Assembly (NCBI GenBank): GCA_017694415.1
Contig: JADIMW010000063.1
Location: 1-37,784, forward strand
Direction of reading: 5' to 3'
Source: Candidatus Caccoplasma merdipullorum
GTDB lineage: Bacteria; Bacteroidota; Bacteroidia; Bacteroidales; G3-4614
DNA: 37,784 nt
Shown here: positions 8,409-17,716 of the stretch, one piece after another
Layout: each line of letters opens with the position of its first letter
Numbering within the stretch: the first letter of the stretch is position 1
Notes under the pieces: model-generated
Told to the model about the DNA's origin: nothing
The model's database searches: none
The model's input: the letters and a program-made list of their open reading frames with translations, nothing else
Made by a program: the position numbers and the translations under genes

Positions 8409-8418
8409 GCAACATTTT

Positions 8419-9489
8419 ATGGAGAGTTCGTATTCTGTGGATGAATTTTACATGCGTCGGGCATTGCAACTTGCAAAGAACGGAGCGGGAACGGTTTCGC
8501 CCAACCCGATGGTGGGGGCGGTGATTGTTTCGGACGGTAAGATAATTGGCGAGGGATACCACAGGAAGTACGGCGAGGCCCACGCCGAGGTTAATGCGGT
8601 TAATTCGGTAAAGGACAGACGGCTATTGAAAAACAGCACCATATATGTAACTCTCGAGCCGTGTGCGCATTTCGGCAAAACGCCTCCGTGCTGCGATTTG
8701 ATAATCGACTGCGGCATTCCGAGAGTTGTGGTGGGGTGCGAGGACCCGTTCGCAAAAGTATCGGGGAGGGGTATCGGACGCATGATTGAAGCAGGTATCG
8801 ACGTAACGACGGGTGTGCTTGAAAAGGAGTGCCGTTTTCTGAACAGACGTTTTATTACGTGTCATACCGAGAAACGCCCGTATGTTCAACTTAAATGGTG
8901 CGAGAGTCTCGACGGGTTTATCGCAAAGAGGGTAAACGGCAAACCGGTGAGAACTTCTCTGTCGTCGGCGGAGGCTCTTGCATGGATTCATGCCGAACGG
9001 ACTTTGTTCGACGCCATTCTTGTTGGTACCGATACGGTAATCGTCGATAATCCGTCGCTTACGACCCGCTTTTTTTACGGGAAGTCTCCGGTACGCTGCA
9101 CTATCGACCGACGCGACAGGATTCCGCAGGAGTGCAATATTTTTTCTCCGGAAGGGAGATGTATCGTTTTTGCCGGTAAGGAGTATTCACCCGGTAGAAA
9201 TGCGGAAATTGTAATAACGGATTTTTCGAAGGACGCCATACCGCAGATTATGCAGGGGCTGTACGACAGGGGTATTACGTCGGTAATAGTGGAAGGCGGT
9301 TTGCATACGTTGCAAAAGTTCATCGATTCGGGGTTGTGGGACGAGGTTAGGCGCGAAATAGCCCCGATAAAATTATTCGACGGCGTTAAATCGCCCTGCT
9401 TTAAGCATGGATTCGACATATCGTACAAAATCGGCGGTTCAACGGTTTTTTACTCTTATTCGAACGCTTTATGCCCTTATCCGTACTAA
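8419..9489 (+). CDS. ribD: Bifunctional riboflavin biosynthesis deaminase/reductase
   Basis: Deaminates the pyrimidine made from GTP and then reduces its ribose, two successive steps of riboflavin synthesis. The 356 residues hold an N-terminal zinc deaminase (HAE at 55-57, PCAHFGKTPPCC at 81-92 with the two zinc cysteines) and a C-terminal NADPH reductase starting near RPYVQLKWCESLDG (153-166), with VIVEGGLHTLQ late in the domain. It is divergent from prmC; no clear plus-strand promoter can be read in the 36-base gap. A start at the ATG at 8452 is possible but would trim the usual N-terminal segment. Other rib genes are not in the window. Confidence 0.95.
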   Translation: MESSYSVDEFYMRRALQLAKNGAGTVSPNPMVGAVIVSDGKIIGEGYHRKYGEAHAEVNAVNSVKDRRLLKNSTIYVTLEPCAHFGKTPPCCDLIIDCGIPRVVVGCEDPFAKVSGRGIGRMIEAGIDVTTGVLEKECRFLNRRFITCHTEKRPYVQLKWCESLDGFIAKRVNGKPVRTSLSSAEALAWIHAERTLFDAILVGTDTVIVDNPSLTTRFFYGKSPVRCTIDRRDRIPQECNIFSPEGRCIVFAGKEYSPGRNAEIVITDFSKDAIPQIMQGLYDRGITSVIVEGGLHTLQKFIDSGLWDEVRREIAPIKLFDGVKSPCFKHGFDISYKIGGSTVFYSYSNALCPYPY

Positions 9490-9573
9490 CAACGTTTTTG
9501 ACTTCCGATGGCTTTATTCACTTTCAATATCATATTTGAGGGTTTTTTATTCATGAAAAAACGAATTTCTTAT

Positions 9574-9581
9574 TAATTTTG
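9574..9581 (+). promoter_or_regulatory. -7 element for the DUF6242-like lipoprotein
   Basis: TAATTTTG at 9574-9581 matches TAnnTTTG. The -33 region is poor. Transcription would start near 9589, giving a short A-rich leader before the ATG at 9617. It probably also serves the PorG-uppS-bamA genes further down. Confidence 0.5.
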
Positions 9582-9616
9582 CGGCACTTATAATAAAGAC
9601 ATAACTCAAAAAACCG

Positions 9617-11176
9617 ATGAAAAGCATCAGGAAATGCTTACTTTTTTCGATTTTAGGGGTATTCCTTTTTTGTTTCGGATGCGGAAATAAGGACAACGAG
9701 TATTATTATACGTCTTACAATAATACTATGGTCAAGTCTTTTTCTTTGGTTAGCGACGAAAACATACTCCCTAATCTGGATAAGATATTTTTTACCATTG
9801 ACCTCGACAAGGCGTTGATTTACAACGCCGATTCGCTGCCATACGGAACTGATATATCGGGGCTGGCGATGAAAGCGACCTTCAACAACGCTTCGAGCGT
9901 ACTGGTTTATTACGAATCGGGGGGAACGACCCAGCGTTATAACTATCTTTATGATGCTACGACGAAAATAGACTTTACCGAATCGGAAAACGGAGGGGTA
10001 AAAATGAATGTGGTTGCCGCCGACGGATATTCGATGAGGGAATACATGATAAAGGTGAATGTTCACAAAGTGGTTGCCGATACTCTGTACTGGCAGAAAC
10101 TGGAGACGAATTCACTTCCGTCTGCCACGACAGGTTCGCAATCGGCCAAGTGCATAAAAATAGACGACCGTTATTGTCTGTTCTACGAGAATGCTGCAGG
10201 TGAATCGAAAATGGTTTCATCGACCGACATGAACACGTGGTCGAATGAAACAGACATCGCAACCACGTATCCTATGGACTGGAGATCGCTCGTACTGGCC
10301 GGAAATACGCTTTTCGCCTCTTCTAAAAACGGATATCTTTATTCTTGCAACGATTTTTCGACATTTACATTTACCGAAAGTCCGTTCTTAAACAAATACA
10401 CCGATGTAATTAACAGCGTAATAGGTGCTCTCGACAACAAACTTCTCGTTATAGCAACGGGCAACGACGGGGTTTTGAGGCATATTACCATCGACATATC
10501 GGACGGTTCTTATACAAAATCGGTTCTGCCCGAAAATTTCCCGGTAACGGGATTCAGTTCTCCCGTAATCCTTTCAAGCCAGTGGGGAAGCCCGCAACTG
10601 GTAATTGCCTGCGGAAAGCTTCAAAACGGCAAACTGACGAATGCTGTTTGGGGGTACGACGGCAACAGTTGGGCCATATTGAACAATCTCGATTCGGGCG
10701 GGAGCGGAGCTCCGATAACACCGAGGACGGGAGCTACGCTGTTTACATACTACACTTCGGTATATGATGAAGATTACGACCTGCACAATACAACACTGAC
10801 GTATTTCCTTTTCGGCGGTTGGGACGGTACGCGCATGACAAAGGATCTGTTCTATACTACCAACCTCGGCGGTACATGGAGCGCAGTCGGAGAAGATTCG
10901 CCAATGTTGCTTCCCGAAGAGATATTGCCACGTATGGAGGCCGATGCCTTTGTTATTTACGACGAGATTGTGCCGAACAGCGGATTGGGCACTACGGGGT
11001 GGAAGTCTGCCGGAGTTACGGATATTCCCGAGGTTCTTAAGGCAAGGATGACGGATTCGCCGATTTCGGTTCCGTACTTATATATGGTCGGAGGAAGCAA
11101 TTCCTACGATTACAGTTTCTTAAACGAGATTTGGAAGGGAGTAATACTCCGGTTTACGTTCCCTCCTCTCGAATAA
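9617..11176 (+). CDS. Exported lipoprotein, DUF6242-like, with propeller-type repeats
   Basis: A 519-residue protein with a signal peptide and lipobox ending at Cys22 (FCFGC). An N-terminal domain (about 35-155, with DSLPYGTDISGLA) resembles the N-terminal part of the Bacteroidota DUF6242 family. The rest has repeats of beta-propeller character: SSTDMNTWSN, YFLFGGWDGTRMTKDLF with TNLGGTWS, and YMVGGSNSYDYSFLNEIWKG, Kelch-like signatures. Function unknown; likely facing the periplasm or cell surface. It stands directly before the PorG-like gene, and I recall the same order in Porphyromonas (a lipoprotein before PG0189), which suggests an envelope role. The 74-base gap to the next gene leaves co-transcription open. 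Confidence 0.7.
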   Translation: MKSIRKCLLFSILGVFLFCFGCGNKDNEYYYTSYNNTMVKSFSLVSDENILPNLDKIFFTIDLDKALIYNADSLPYGTDISGLAMKATFNNASSVLVYYESGGTTQRYNYLYDATTKIDFTESENGGVKMNVVAADGYSMREYMIKVNVHKVVADTLYWQKLETNSLPSATTGSQSAKCIKIDDRYCLFYENAAGESKMVSSTDMNTWSNETDIATTYPMDWRSLVLAGNTLFASSKNGYLYSCNDFSTFTFTESPFLNKYTDVINSVIGALDNKLLVIATGNDGVLRHITIDISDGSYTKSVLPENFPVTGFSSPVILSSQWGSPQLVIACGKLQNGKLTNAVWGYDGNSWAILNNLDSGGSGAPITPRTGATLFTYYTSVYDEDYDLHNTTLTYFLFGGWDGTRMTKDLFYTTNLGGTWSAVGEDSPMLLPEEILPRMEADAFVIYDEIVPNSGLGTTGWKSAGVTDIPEVLKARMTDSPISVPYLYMVGGSNSYDYSFLNEIWKGVILRFTFPPLE

Positions 11177-11229
11177 ATGAATAAAAATAAGGACGGCAGA
11201 TAATTTTATTCTGTTTTCCGCGTTCTTTT

Positions 11230-11252
11230 AAGAGGGATTCAATACCCCTCTT
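11230..11252 (+). promoter_or_regulatory. Hairpin covering the first start codon of the PorG-like gene
   Basis: AAGAGGG (11230-11236) pairs perfectly with CCCTCTT (11246-11252) around a 9-base loop. The 3' arm runs into the TTG at 11251 that would be the first possible start of the PorG-like gene. There is no T-run after it, so it is not a classic terminator. It could hide the start region from ribosomes, or simply show that the GTG at 11260 is the true start. Confidence 0.4.
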
Positions 11253-11931
11253 GAAAACAGTGAAAAACGGTATAGTCATATTATTACTTGTCTTTATTGC
11301 GGCCTGCGCCGATGCACAGACTTATAAATACGAGATTGGTGCGGGAGGCGGAATCGGCTTTTACATGGGCGATGCCAATATCTCAAAACCGTTCAGGAAA
11401 CCGGGCGCGGCTTTCGATGCGGCTTTCAGATGGAACATAAATTACAGATGGGCGCTTAAATGCGGACTCTCCACGGCCACCTTAAAGGGTGATACCAAAG
11501 GGTTGGCCGGGTATTTTCCGGGTAATGCCGAATACTCTTTTAAAAGGCAACTGCTGGATATTGGCGTTCAGGCGGAATTCAACTTTTTCAATTACGGTAT
11601 CGGACAACGGTACCTCGGGACAAAAAGAATTTCGCCATATATTCTTGCGGGATTCGGTTTTACGGCTGTTCCCGCAAAAGGAGACGGTTATTACAATGTA
11701 AACCTTCCTCTGGGTTTCGGTGTCAAATATAAGGCCGGACAGAGGTGGAACATAATGTTGGAATTCTCGATGCGTAAAACGCTCGGCGACAAACTGGACG
11801 GAAAGGCATTGGACGACCCTTACGGGATAAACAGTTCTTCGCTTAAGAATACAGACTGGTATTCTTACACTTTGTTGTCGGTTACTTACGATTTCGGAAT
11901 GAAGAAAAAGATTTGCAACAATATTGATTAG
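11251..11931 (+). CDS. porG: PorG-like outer-membrane beta-barrel protein (DUF6089 family)
   Basis: About 226 residues; no ATG is available, so translation starts at TTG 11251 or, more likely, GTG 11260, just outside a hairpin. A signal peptide ends around ADAQ. The body is a small barrel with alternating aromatic and glycine strands ([44 protein letters not shown]), the DUF6089 pattern. In Porphyromonas gingivalis the protein in this position (PG0189, PorG) is part of the type IX secretion PorK/PorN ring complex, and uppS and bamA follow in the same order. DUF6089 barrels also occur in Bacteroidota without that system, so the secretion role is inferred from synteny plus family, not proven. 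A lipobox-like IAAC is present but signal peptidase I cleavage looks more likely. Confidence 0.65.
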   Translation: MKTVKNGIVILLLVFIAACADAQTYKYEIGAGGGIGFYMGDANISKPFRKPGAAFDAAFRWNINYRWALKCGLSTATLKGDTKGLAGYFPGNAEYSFKRQLLDIGVQAEFNFFNYGIGQRYLGTKRISPYILAGFGFTAVPAKGDGYYNVNLPLGFGVKYKAGQRWNIMLEFSMRKTLGDKLDGKALDDPYGINSSSLKNTDWYSYTLLSVTYDFGMKKKICNNID

Positions 11932-11954
11932 ACACTTTTTGTACTCTCTTTGAG

Positions 11955-12695
11955 ATGTTATCGTATATCGACAAAATAGATATGAACAGGCTGCCCCGCC
12001 ACATAGCTATAATCATGGACGGCAACGGCAGATGGGCAAAGGCTCGCAACATGGAGAGGTCGTACGGACACCGTTACGGCGTGGATGCCGTACGTACCGT
12101 AACCGAGGCTGCTACTGAACTGGGATTGAAATATCTGACTCTCTATACTTTTTCGACTGAAAACTGGAATCGCCCGGACGATGAAATAACGGCTCTCATG
12201 TCGCTTATGGTCATGGCGATTGAAAGGGAAACGCCGGATTTGATTAAAAACAATGTCAGACTTCAGGCTATCGGCGACTTGTCGAGAATTCCGGCTGAGG
12301 TCAGGGAACGACTCTACAAATGTATTGAAGAGACTTCGAAAGGGACAGGGGTTACTCTGATTCTCGCATTAAGCTACTCTTCGAGGTGGGAAATTACCGA
12401 AGCGGCAAGGAACATAAGTCGGGCAGTAGCCGAAGGGAAAATGTCGGCAGATGACATTTCGGAAGAAACAATAGGCAGTTTCCTCGCCACTAAGGATATT
12501 CCCGACCCCGACCTGCTTATAAGAACGGGAGGAGAACTCAGGGTAAGCAACTTCCTGCTATGGCAACTTGCTTATGCCGAACTCTATTTTACCGACGAAT
12601 TCTGGCCGGATTTCGGAAAAGAGAGTTTATATAAAGCCATTTGCAATTATCAATCGCGCGAACGCAGATTCGGAAAAACAAGCGAACAACTATGA
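11955..12695 (+). CDS. uppS: Undecaprenyl diphosphate synthase
   Basis: A cis-prenyltransferase that extends farnesyl diphosphate to the C55 carrier lipid used for peptidoglycan and surface glycans. The 246 residues carry [15 protein letters not shown] (18-32, catalytic Asp22), FSTENWNRP (76-84) and [15 protein letters not shown] (190-204), all family hallmarks. The bamA start overlaps its stop codon (ATGA), so expression of the lipid carrier enzyme and the barrel assembly protein is coupled, as is usual in Bacteroidales. The start could also be the ATG at 11982 but the longer form is normal. Confidence 0.97.
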   Translation: MLSYIDKIDMNRLPRHIAIIMDGNGRWAKARNMERSYGHRYGVDAVRTVTEAATELGLKYLTLYTFSTENWNRPDDEITALMSLMVMAIERETPDLIKNNVRLQAIGDLSRIPAEVRERLYKCIEETSKGTGVTLILALSYSSRWEITEAARNISRAVAEGKMSADDISEETIGSFLATKDIPDPDLLIRTGGELRVSNFLLWQLAYAELYFTDEFWPDFGKESLYKAICNYQSRERRFGKTSEQL

Positions 12696-15319
12696 ATTTA
12701 TTCGGTTTAAAAGCGGTAAGAATCCGACTGCTGCATTTTCTCGTCTCCGCAACAACACTGCTTTGCTTGTCCGCTCCCTCCGTAGCGGATGCGCAAACTT
12801 CGACGAACGATACCATATACTCGCCGAAAGTAAACTATACCATACCCCGCAAATACGAAATTGCCGGTATTACGGTGAGCGGCGCGGACAACTTCGACGA
12901 CTATGTGATAATCGGGTTTTCCGGACTTACGGTAGGTGAAACCATAAAGATTCCCGGCGATGAAATATCGCAGGCAATAAAACGCTTCTGGAAACAGGGG
13001 CTTTTCTCCGACGTGGCCATAACGCTTACGAAAACCGTCGGCAACAAGGCATGGCTCAATATCGCCCTTACGCAGCAACCGAGGGTATCGGATGTTAGGT
13101 ATATAGGCATAAAAAAGAGCGATAAGGATGAACTTGAAGGACGCGTGGGCATAATACGCGGCGGACAGATAAACCTCAACCTTATCGACAAGGCGGAAAA
13201 GGTCATAAAAAAATATTACGACGACAAAGGGTACAAGAATGCCGAGGTAAAAATCGTTCAGCATCCCGACCTGTCGAGGGAGAACAATGTTATAGTGGAT
13301 ATAATTATCGACAAGAAGTCGAAAGTAAAGGTTCACAAGATATATGTCAGCGGCAATAAGGTCTTATCGGCAAAAAAGGTAAAGCATGCCATGAAAAAGA
13401 CCAATGAACGCGGAGACATCATACGGTTGTTCAGCCCGAAGAAGTTCATAAAGGAGAAATACCGCGAAGACCTCGACTTGATTGTAGGCAAATATAACGA
13501 ACTCGGTTACCGCGACGCAAGAATAGTTTCGGACAGCGTTGTTGCGTATAACGACAAGACGGTGGATATTTACATAAATGTCGAAGAGGGAGATAAATAC
13601 TATATCAAAAGCATCAGTTGGGTGGGCAACACCGTATATCCGACCGAGATTCTGAGTAATGTGCTGAGGATGAAAGCCGGCGACGTTTACAACCAGAAGA
13701 TGCTGCAGGAACGTATATTCGACGACGAGGATGCCGTTGCCAACCTTTATATGAACAACGGATACCTGTTTTTCCAGCTCGACCCCGTGGAGGCGAACAT
13801 AGCAAACGACTCGATAGACTTGGAAATGAGGATATTCGAAGGCCCGCAGGCAAGAATCAACAAAGTTATAATACGCGGTAACGACCGTCTGTACGAAGAG
13901 GTTGTCCGGCGTGAACTCCGTACCCGACCGGGTGAACTCTTCAGCAAGGCCGACCTTATGCGTTCGGCTCGTGAAATTGCGCAAATGGGACACTTCAACC
14001 CCGAAACGATGGATATCCGCCCCGAACCCGACCCTGAAAACGGTACGGTGGATATTATATACAACCTCGAATCGAAACCTAACGACCAGATAGAATTCTC
14101 GGCCGGTTGGGGCCAGACCGGTATAGTGGGTAAGTTGAGCTTGAAGTTCACTAACTTTTCGTTCAAGAATCTGTTCAACCCTAAATCGTACAAGGGTATA
14201 ATCCCGCAGGGACAAGGTCAGCAGTTTACAATAAGCGCGCAAACGAACGCCCGGTATTATCAGGCGTACAGCATTTCGTTCCTCGACCCGTGGTTCGGAG
14301 GCAAACGGCCTAATGCTCTCAGTTTTTCGGCTTATTACAGCCGATATACCGATGTCAGTTCGAGCTACTACAACAGTAACTACTACGACCCGTATTCGTA
14401 CGGTTACTACTACAATTCGAATTACAGCGACTATGCCTACGGTTATTCGTACGACCCGAACAAGTCTCTGCAAATGTTCGGCGTATCTCTCGGATTCGGG
14501 AAACGCCTCAACTGGCCCGACGACTATTTCCAATTCTCGGCCGATATAGGATACCAGCTCTACGTGCTTCGCGACTGGCAGTACTTGTATTATATGCAGA
14601 ACGGTAAATCGCACAGCATAACTTTCGGCCTGACGCTTGCACGAAACTCTATCGACAACCCGATATTTACACGCCGCGGCTCGGAGTTCTCTATTTCATG
14701 CCAGTTCACCCCGCCTTATTCATTGTGGGAAAACGTGGATTATGCTACGGCAAGCGACGAGGAGAAGTACAAATGGATTGAGTATCACAAGTGGAAGCTC
14801 AAGAGCAAGATTTACCTGCCACTTACCCGCTACGACCGCAAATATACGCTGGTTCTGATGGCTCGTGCCGAGGCCGGTATTCTGGGGTCGTACAACAAAA
14901 ATAAAAAATCGCCGTTCGAAACGTTCTACGTGGGAGGCGACGGTATGTCGGGATACAGCAACACGTATGCCACCGAAACGATTACTCTGCGCGGTTATGA
15001 AAACGGTTCGCTTACTCCGTACGGATATGACGGTTATGCATACGTCCGCTTCGGTCTCGAACTCCACTACCCTATCGTAATGGAAGGCTCTACGACAGTT
15101 TATGGTCTGGCTTTCGTCGAAGGGGGTAACGCATGGACGGAGGTAAAGAATTTCAACCCGTTCAACCTTAAAAAATCGGCAGGAGTCGGTGTCAGGGTAT
15201 TCCTCCCGATGATAGGCCTTATGGGTATCGACTGGGCATACGGGTTCGACAAGGCTTTCCCGACAGACGACAAAATCGGCGGCAGCCAGATACACTTCAT
15301 CATCGGTCAGGAGTTCTAA
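12692..15319 (+). CDS. bamA: BamA, outer-membrane barrel assembly protein (Omp85)
   Basis: The open frame runs back to 12641, but the ATG at 12692, overlapping the uppS stop, gives a proper signal peptide ([21 protein letters not shown]). The 875 residues comprise a series of POTRA repeats (about 45-465; for example [22 protein letters not shown] and [22 protein letters not shown]) and a C-terminal Omp85 barrel ending in the aromatic FIIGQEF. BamA folds and inserts barrel proteins in the outer membrane. A region at about 549-590 is extremely tyrosine-rich and internally duplicated, probably a surface loop (see findings). Two Skp-type chaperones follow after 18 and 62 bases, so barrel delivery and insertion are encoded together. 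Confidence 0.95.
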   Translation: MNLFGLKAVRIRLLHFLVSATTLLCLSAPSVADAQTSTNDTIYSPKVNYTIPRKYEIAGITVSGADNFDDYVIIGFSGLTVGETIKIPGDEISQAIKRFWKQGLFSDVAITLTKTVGNKAWLNIALTQQPRVSDVRYIGIKKSDKDELEGRVGIIRGGQINLNLIDKAEKVIKKYYDDKGYKNAEVKIVQHPDLSRENNVIVDIIIDKKSKVKVHKIYVSGNKVLSAKKVKHAMKKTNERGDIIRLFSPKKFIKEKYREDLDLIVGKYNELGYRDARIVSDSVVAYNDKTVDIYINVEEGDKYYIKSISWVGNTVYPTEILSNVLRMKAGDVYNQKMLQERIFDDEDAVANLYMNNGYLFFQLDPVEANIANDSIDLEMRIFEGPQARINKVIIRGNDRLYEEVVRRELRTRPGELFSKADLMRSAREIAQMGHFNPETMDIRPEPDPENGTVDIIYNLESKPNDQIEFSAGWGQTGIVGKLSLKFTNFSFKNLFNPKSYKGIIPQGQGQQFTISAQTNARYYQAYSISFLDPWFGGKRPNALSFSAYYSRYTDVSSSYYNSNYYDPYSYGYYYNSNYSDYAYGYSYDPNKSLQMFGVSLGFGKRLNWPDDYFQFSADIGYQLYVLRDWQYLYYMQNGKSHSITFGLTLARNSIDNPIFTRRGSEFSISCQFTPPYSLWENVDYATASDEEKYKWIEYHKWKLKSKIYLPLTRYDRKYTLVLMARAEAGILGSYNKNKKSPFETFYVGGDGMSGYSNTYATETITLRGYENGSLTPYGYDGYAYVRFGLELHYPIVMEGSTTVYGLAFVEGGNAWTEVKNFNPFNLKKSAGVGVRVFLPMIGLMGIDWAYGFDKAFPTDDKIGGSQIHFIIGQEF

Positions 15320-15337
15320 TTTAAAATATATGAAGTT

Positions 15338-15853
15338 ATGAAACGTTTAACCTTGCTTATTGCATTTGTCGGCGCGCTGTTTATCGAAAGCAACGCACAG
15401 AAGTTCGCCCTTATCGACATGGAATATATACTTAAAAATATCCCTGCTTACGAAATGGCCAACGAACAGTTGAAACAGGTTTCGGAAAAATGGGAAAAGG
15501 AGGTTAGCGCACAGGCCGAAAAGGTTGAGGCGTTGTATAAGGAATATCAGGCTAATTCGATATTCTATACCGACGACCAGAAAAAGGCTAAAGAGGAAGC
15601 TATTCTCGAAGAGGACAAAAAGACTCAGGAGCTTAAACGCAACTATTTCGGCCCGGAGGGAGAACTCTTCAAAAAGCGCGAGGCTCTTATGAAACCGATT
15701 CAGGACGATATATACAACGCCGTCAAGAGCATTGCCGACACGAAAGGATACCAAATGGTAATGGACAGGGCTTCGGCTGCAAGCGTCATATTTGCATCGC
15801 CGCGGATAGACATAAGTAATGAAGTTCTGTCAAAATTGGGATATTCAAAATAA
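15338..15853 (+). CDS. skp: Skp/OmpH-family periplasmic chaperone, first copy
   Basis: A 171-residue protein with a signal peptide ending near SNAQ, then KFALIDMEYIL as the first strand of the trimerising body, and long charged coiled-coil arms (about 40-120, rich in Glu, Lys and Gln). Skp forms a jellyfish-shaped trimer that holds unfolded outer-membrane proteins in the periplasm before handing them to BamA. It starts 18 bases after bamA and is probably in the same transcript. A second family member follows at once. Confidence 0.92.
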   Translation: MKRLTLLIAFVGALFIESNAQKFALIDMEYILKNIPAYEMANEQLKQVSEKWEKEVSAQAEKVEALYKEYQANSIFYTDDQKKAKEEAILEEDKKTQELKRNYFGPEGELFKKREALMKPIQDDIYNAVKSIADTKGYQMVMDRASAASVIFASPRIDISNEVLSKLGYSK

Positions 15854-15866
15854 TTTTTTATTTTTG
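15836..15866 (+). promoter_or_regulatory. Internal promoter before the second skp copy
   Basis: TTG (15836-15838), 20 bases, then TATTTTTG (15859-15866) fits the Bacteroidota promoter. It overlaps the 3' end of the first skp gene and predicts a transcript starting near 15873, about 43 bases before the second copy. Confidence 0.6.
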
Positions 15867-15915
15867 CAGCCGGTATTCCGACGACTAATAAATAACCAAC
15901 TAAAAATAGAAAGAT

Positions 15916-16428
15916 ATGCTTAAAAGACTTTTGATTATTGCTCTTATGGCAATGCCCGTATGTGCAATAGCGCAAAATACGTCTAACATGAAATTCGCAA
16001 CGGTAAGGCTTCAGGAAATTTTCCAACTGATGCCCGAAACGACCGAAGCCAACACCAAACTGCAGGATATATCGAAGAAGTACGAGGACGAAAACCTTAA
16101 AATGAAAGAGGAGTTCGAGAAGAAATACAGCGATTATGTTTCGCAAAGAGACTCTCTTCCCGAAAATATCCGCACACGCCGCGAGCAGGAATTGCAGGAG
16201 ATAAGCCAGCGCATAAGCAACTTTATGGAAGTTGCCCGTACCGATATTGAACAGCAGCAGGAGGCTATGATTGCCCCGATTCAGGAGAAACTGATGAATG
16301 CCGTAAAAGAGGTCGGCGTTGAGGGGGATTACGTATATGTCCTCGACGAAAGTTCGGTAGCATTTAAAGGAAGCATGGCCGAAGATATTACCGATAAGGT
16401 CAAGACAAAATTGGGAATAACCCAATAA
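15916..16428 (+). CDS. skp: Skp/OmpH-family periplasmic chaperone, second copy
   Basis: 170 residues: signal peptide ending near AIAQ, first strand KFATVRLQEIF, then a long coiled-coil region (about 45-130) with SYV/EQQQEAM-type heptads, and a closing strand YVYVLDESSVAFKG. It is clearly related to the previous gene but diverged along its whole length, so the duplication is old. Paired Skp-type genes after bamA are common in Bacteroidota. It has its own likely promoter at 15836-15866 and a terminator-like hairpin downstream, so it can be made independently of bamA. Confidence 0.92.
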   Translation: MLKRLLIIALMAMPVCAIAQNTSNMKFATVRLQEIFQLMPETTEANTKLQDISKKYEDENLKMKEEFEKKYSDYVSQRDSLPENIRTRREQELQEISQRISNFMEVARTDIEQQQEAMIAPIQEKLMNAVKEVGVEGDYVYVLDESSVAFKGSMAEDITDKVKTKLGITQ

Positions 16429-16491
16429 CAACCGAAACAGACTGTCGGCACGTCCTTTTAACGGGACATTCTGCCGTACCATACATGAGGG

Positions 16492-16537
16492 GAACCGCAG
16501 AACGGGTGATTTCCGGTTTACGGTTCTCTTCTTTTTT
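16492..16537 (+). terminator. Terminator candidate after the skp pair
   Basis: GAACCG (16492-16497) pairs with CGGTTC (16521-16526), and the stem is followed by the T-rich run CTTCTTTTTT. A second, nested hairpin lies just before it: CGGCA (16446-16450) with TGCCG (16472-16476) enclosing GTCC/GGAC. Together they probably end the bamA-skp transcript. Confidence 0.5.
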
Positions 16538-16598
16538 AGAGAGGCGGCATAAGCGAGGAACAATATATTTAACGGATTTGTACAACGGCAAGCAAATT

Positions 16599-17423
16599 AT
16601 GCAAAAGGGTGCTATCGGGATATTCGACTCGGGTTACGGGGGACTTACGATACTCAGGGATATAATAAAAGCCATGCCCGAACATGACTATATTTACCTC
16701 GGAGACAACGCCCGGACACCATACGGGACTCGCTCGTTCGAAACTGTATATAAATTCACGCTGCAGGCCGTAAGGAAGTTGTTCGATATGGGATGCCCTC
16801 TGATTATCCTTGCTTGCAATACGGCATCGGCAAAGGCTCTCCGAACGATACAACAGAACGACCTGCCGAAAATCGCCCCTTCAAACCGCATACTCGGCGT
16901 GATACGCCCTACTGTCGAAGCAATTGGTAACGTAACTAAAAGTTGGGAAATAGGGGTTATGGGTACGGCAGGGACAATACAGTCGCAGTCGTACGACATG
17001 GAGATAAAGAAACTCTATCCTCGAGCAAATGTTTACGGACAGGCTTGCCCGATGTTCGTCCCTATCGTGGAGAACGGTGAATATGACTCGCCGGGAGCAG
17101 ACTATTTCGTGGAGAAATATGTAAATTCCCTGCTTGCACAATCGTCTGCAATAGATACTGTTATTTTGGGGTGTACGCATTACCCTCTGCTGATAGAAAA
17201 AATAAGGGGTGCGCTGCCTGACGGGATTACGGTTGTTCCGCAAGGCAGGCTCGTTGCAGAAAGTCTAAAGGATTATCTCAGACGGCATCCCGAAATAGAG
17301 GAACGCTGTCTCTGCTCGGGCAAAAGATTTTTTTATACTACCGATTCGCCTGAAAAATTCGAGGCATCCGGAAAAATCTTCATGGGCGAAGCCATAAAAG
17401 CTGAAAAGATAGTGCTTGAATAG
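16599..17423 (+). CDS. murI: Glutamate racemase
   Basis: Makes D-glutamate for peptidoglycan. The frame is open from 16485, but the start at 16599 (MQKGAIGIFDSGYGG) gives the canonical N-terminus; the upstream part covers terminator hairpins. 274 residues hold FDSGYGGL (9-16), DNARTPYG (36-43), the first catalytic cysteine in ACNTAS (Cys73) and the second in GCTHYPLL (Cys192). The terminator-like hairpins upstream suggest it needs its own promoter; TATATTTA at 16564-16571 is a weak candidate -7 element. It closes the plus-strand envelope block. Confidence 0.96.
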   Translation: MQKGAIGIFDSGYGGLTILRDIIKAMPEHDYIYLGDNARTPYGTRSFETVYKFTLQAVRKLFDMGCPLIILACNTASAKALRTIQQNDLPKIAPSNRILGVIRPTVEAIGNVTKSWEIGVMGTAGTIQSQSYDMEIKKLYPRANVYGQACPMFVPIVENGEYDSPGADYFVEKYVNSLLAQSSAIDTVILGCTHYPLLIEKIRGALPDGITVVPQGRLVAESLKDYLRRHPEIEERCLCSGKRFFYTTDSPEKFEASGKIFMGEAIKAEKIVLE

Positions 17424-17716
17424 GGTATGCGGCCATCGACCGACTTTCCGGATTCTTAATAACGCAGTTTTATTTACCTTACGGGTTTATGTTGCAGCAT
17501 TTCTAATTTATGCCGCATTTCACAATCTATGCAGCCCCAACCATAGCCGCAATTATTTTAGCGACAAGATTCTGCTAAACAACGCTCCGACGTGCACACA
17601 GATATAAGCCGCGGTTCTTGATATGTCCTTTTTTTTGCCGTGCCCGGCGCAAAAAGGGTTGCCGCAGGTATTTGTCGTGCCGGGCGGTTTGTGCGGTAAC
17701 AGTATGTGTTTTCCAG
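17424..17716. other. 293-base gap between convergent murI and porE-like genes
   Basis: No gene is supported. The right half contains nested inverted repeats: GTTGCCGCA (17658-17666) with TGCGGTAAC (17692-17700), nine pairs with one G-U when read on the plus strand, and GCCCGGC (17642-17648) with GCCGGGC (17679-17685). They may help stop transcription from either side but lack good T-runs. Confidence 0.4.

Noticed and set aside
8383-8415. Longer prmC start at 8415
   Set aside because: It would lie upstream of the predicted transcription start and only 3 bases from the divergent ribD ATG; the start at 8382 gives the usual PrmC N-terminus.
9543-9561. TTTTTT...AAAAAA stem after ribD as a terminator
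   Set aside because: Only A-T pairs, no GC stem and no T-run after it; not convincing.
17416-17607. 63-codon open frame after murI
   Set aside because: It begins inside the end of murI in another frame and has no recognisable features.
17630-17655. T-run, GC-rich palindrome and A-run taken as a bidirectional terminator
   Set aside because: The order is reversed: a T-run precedes and an A-run follows the stem on both strands, so neither strand has the required trailing T-run.
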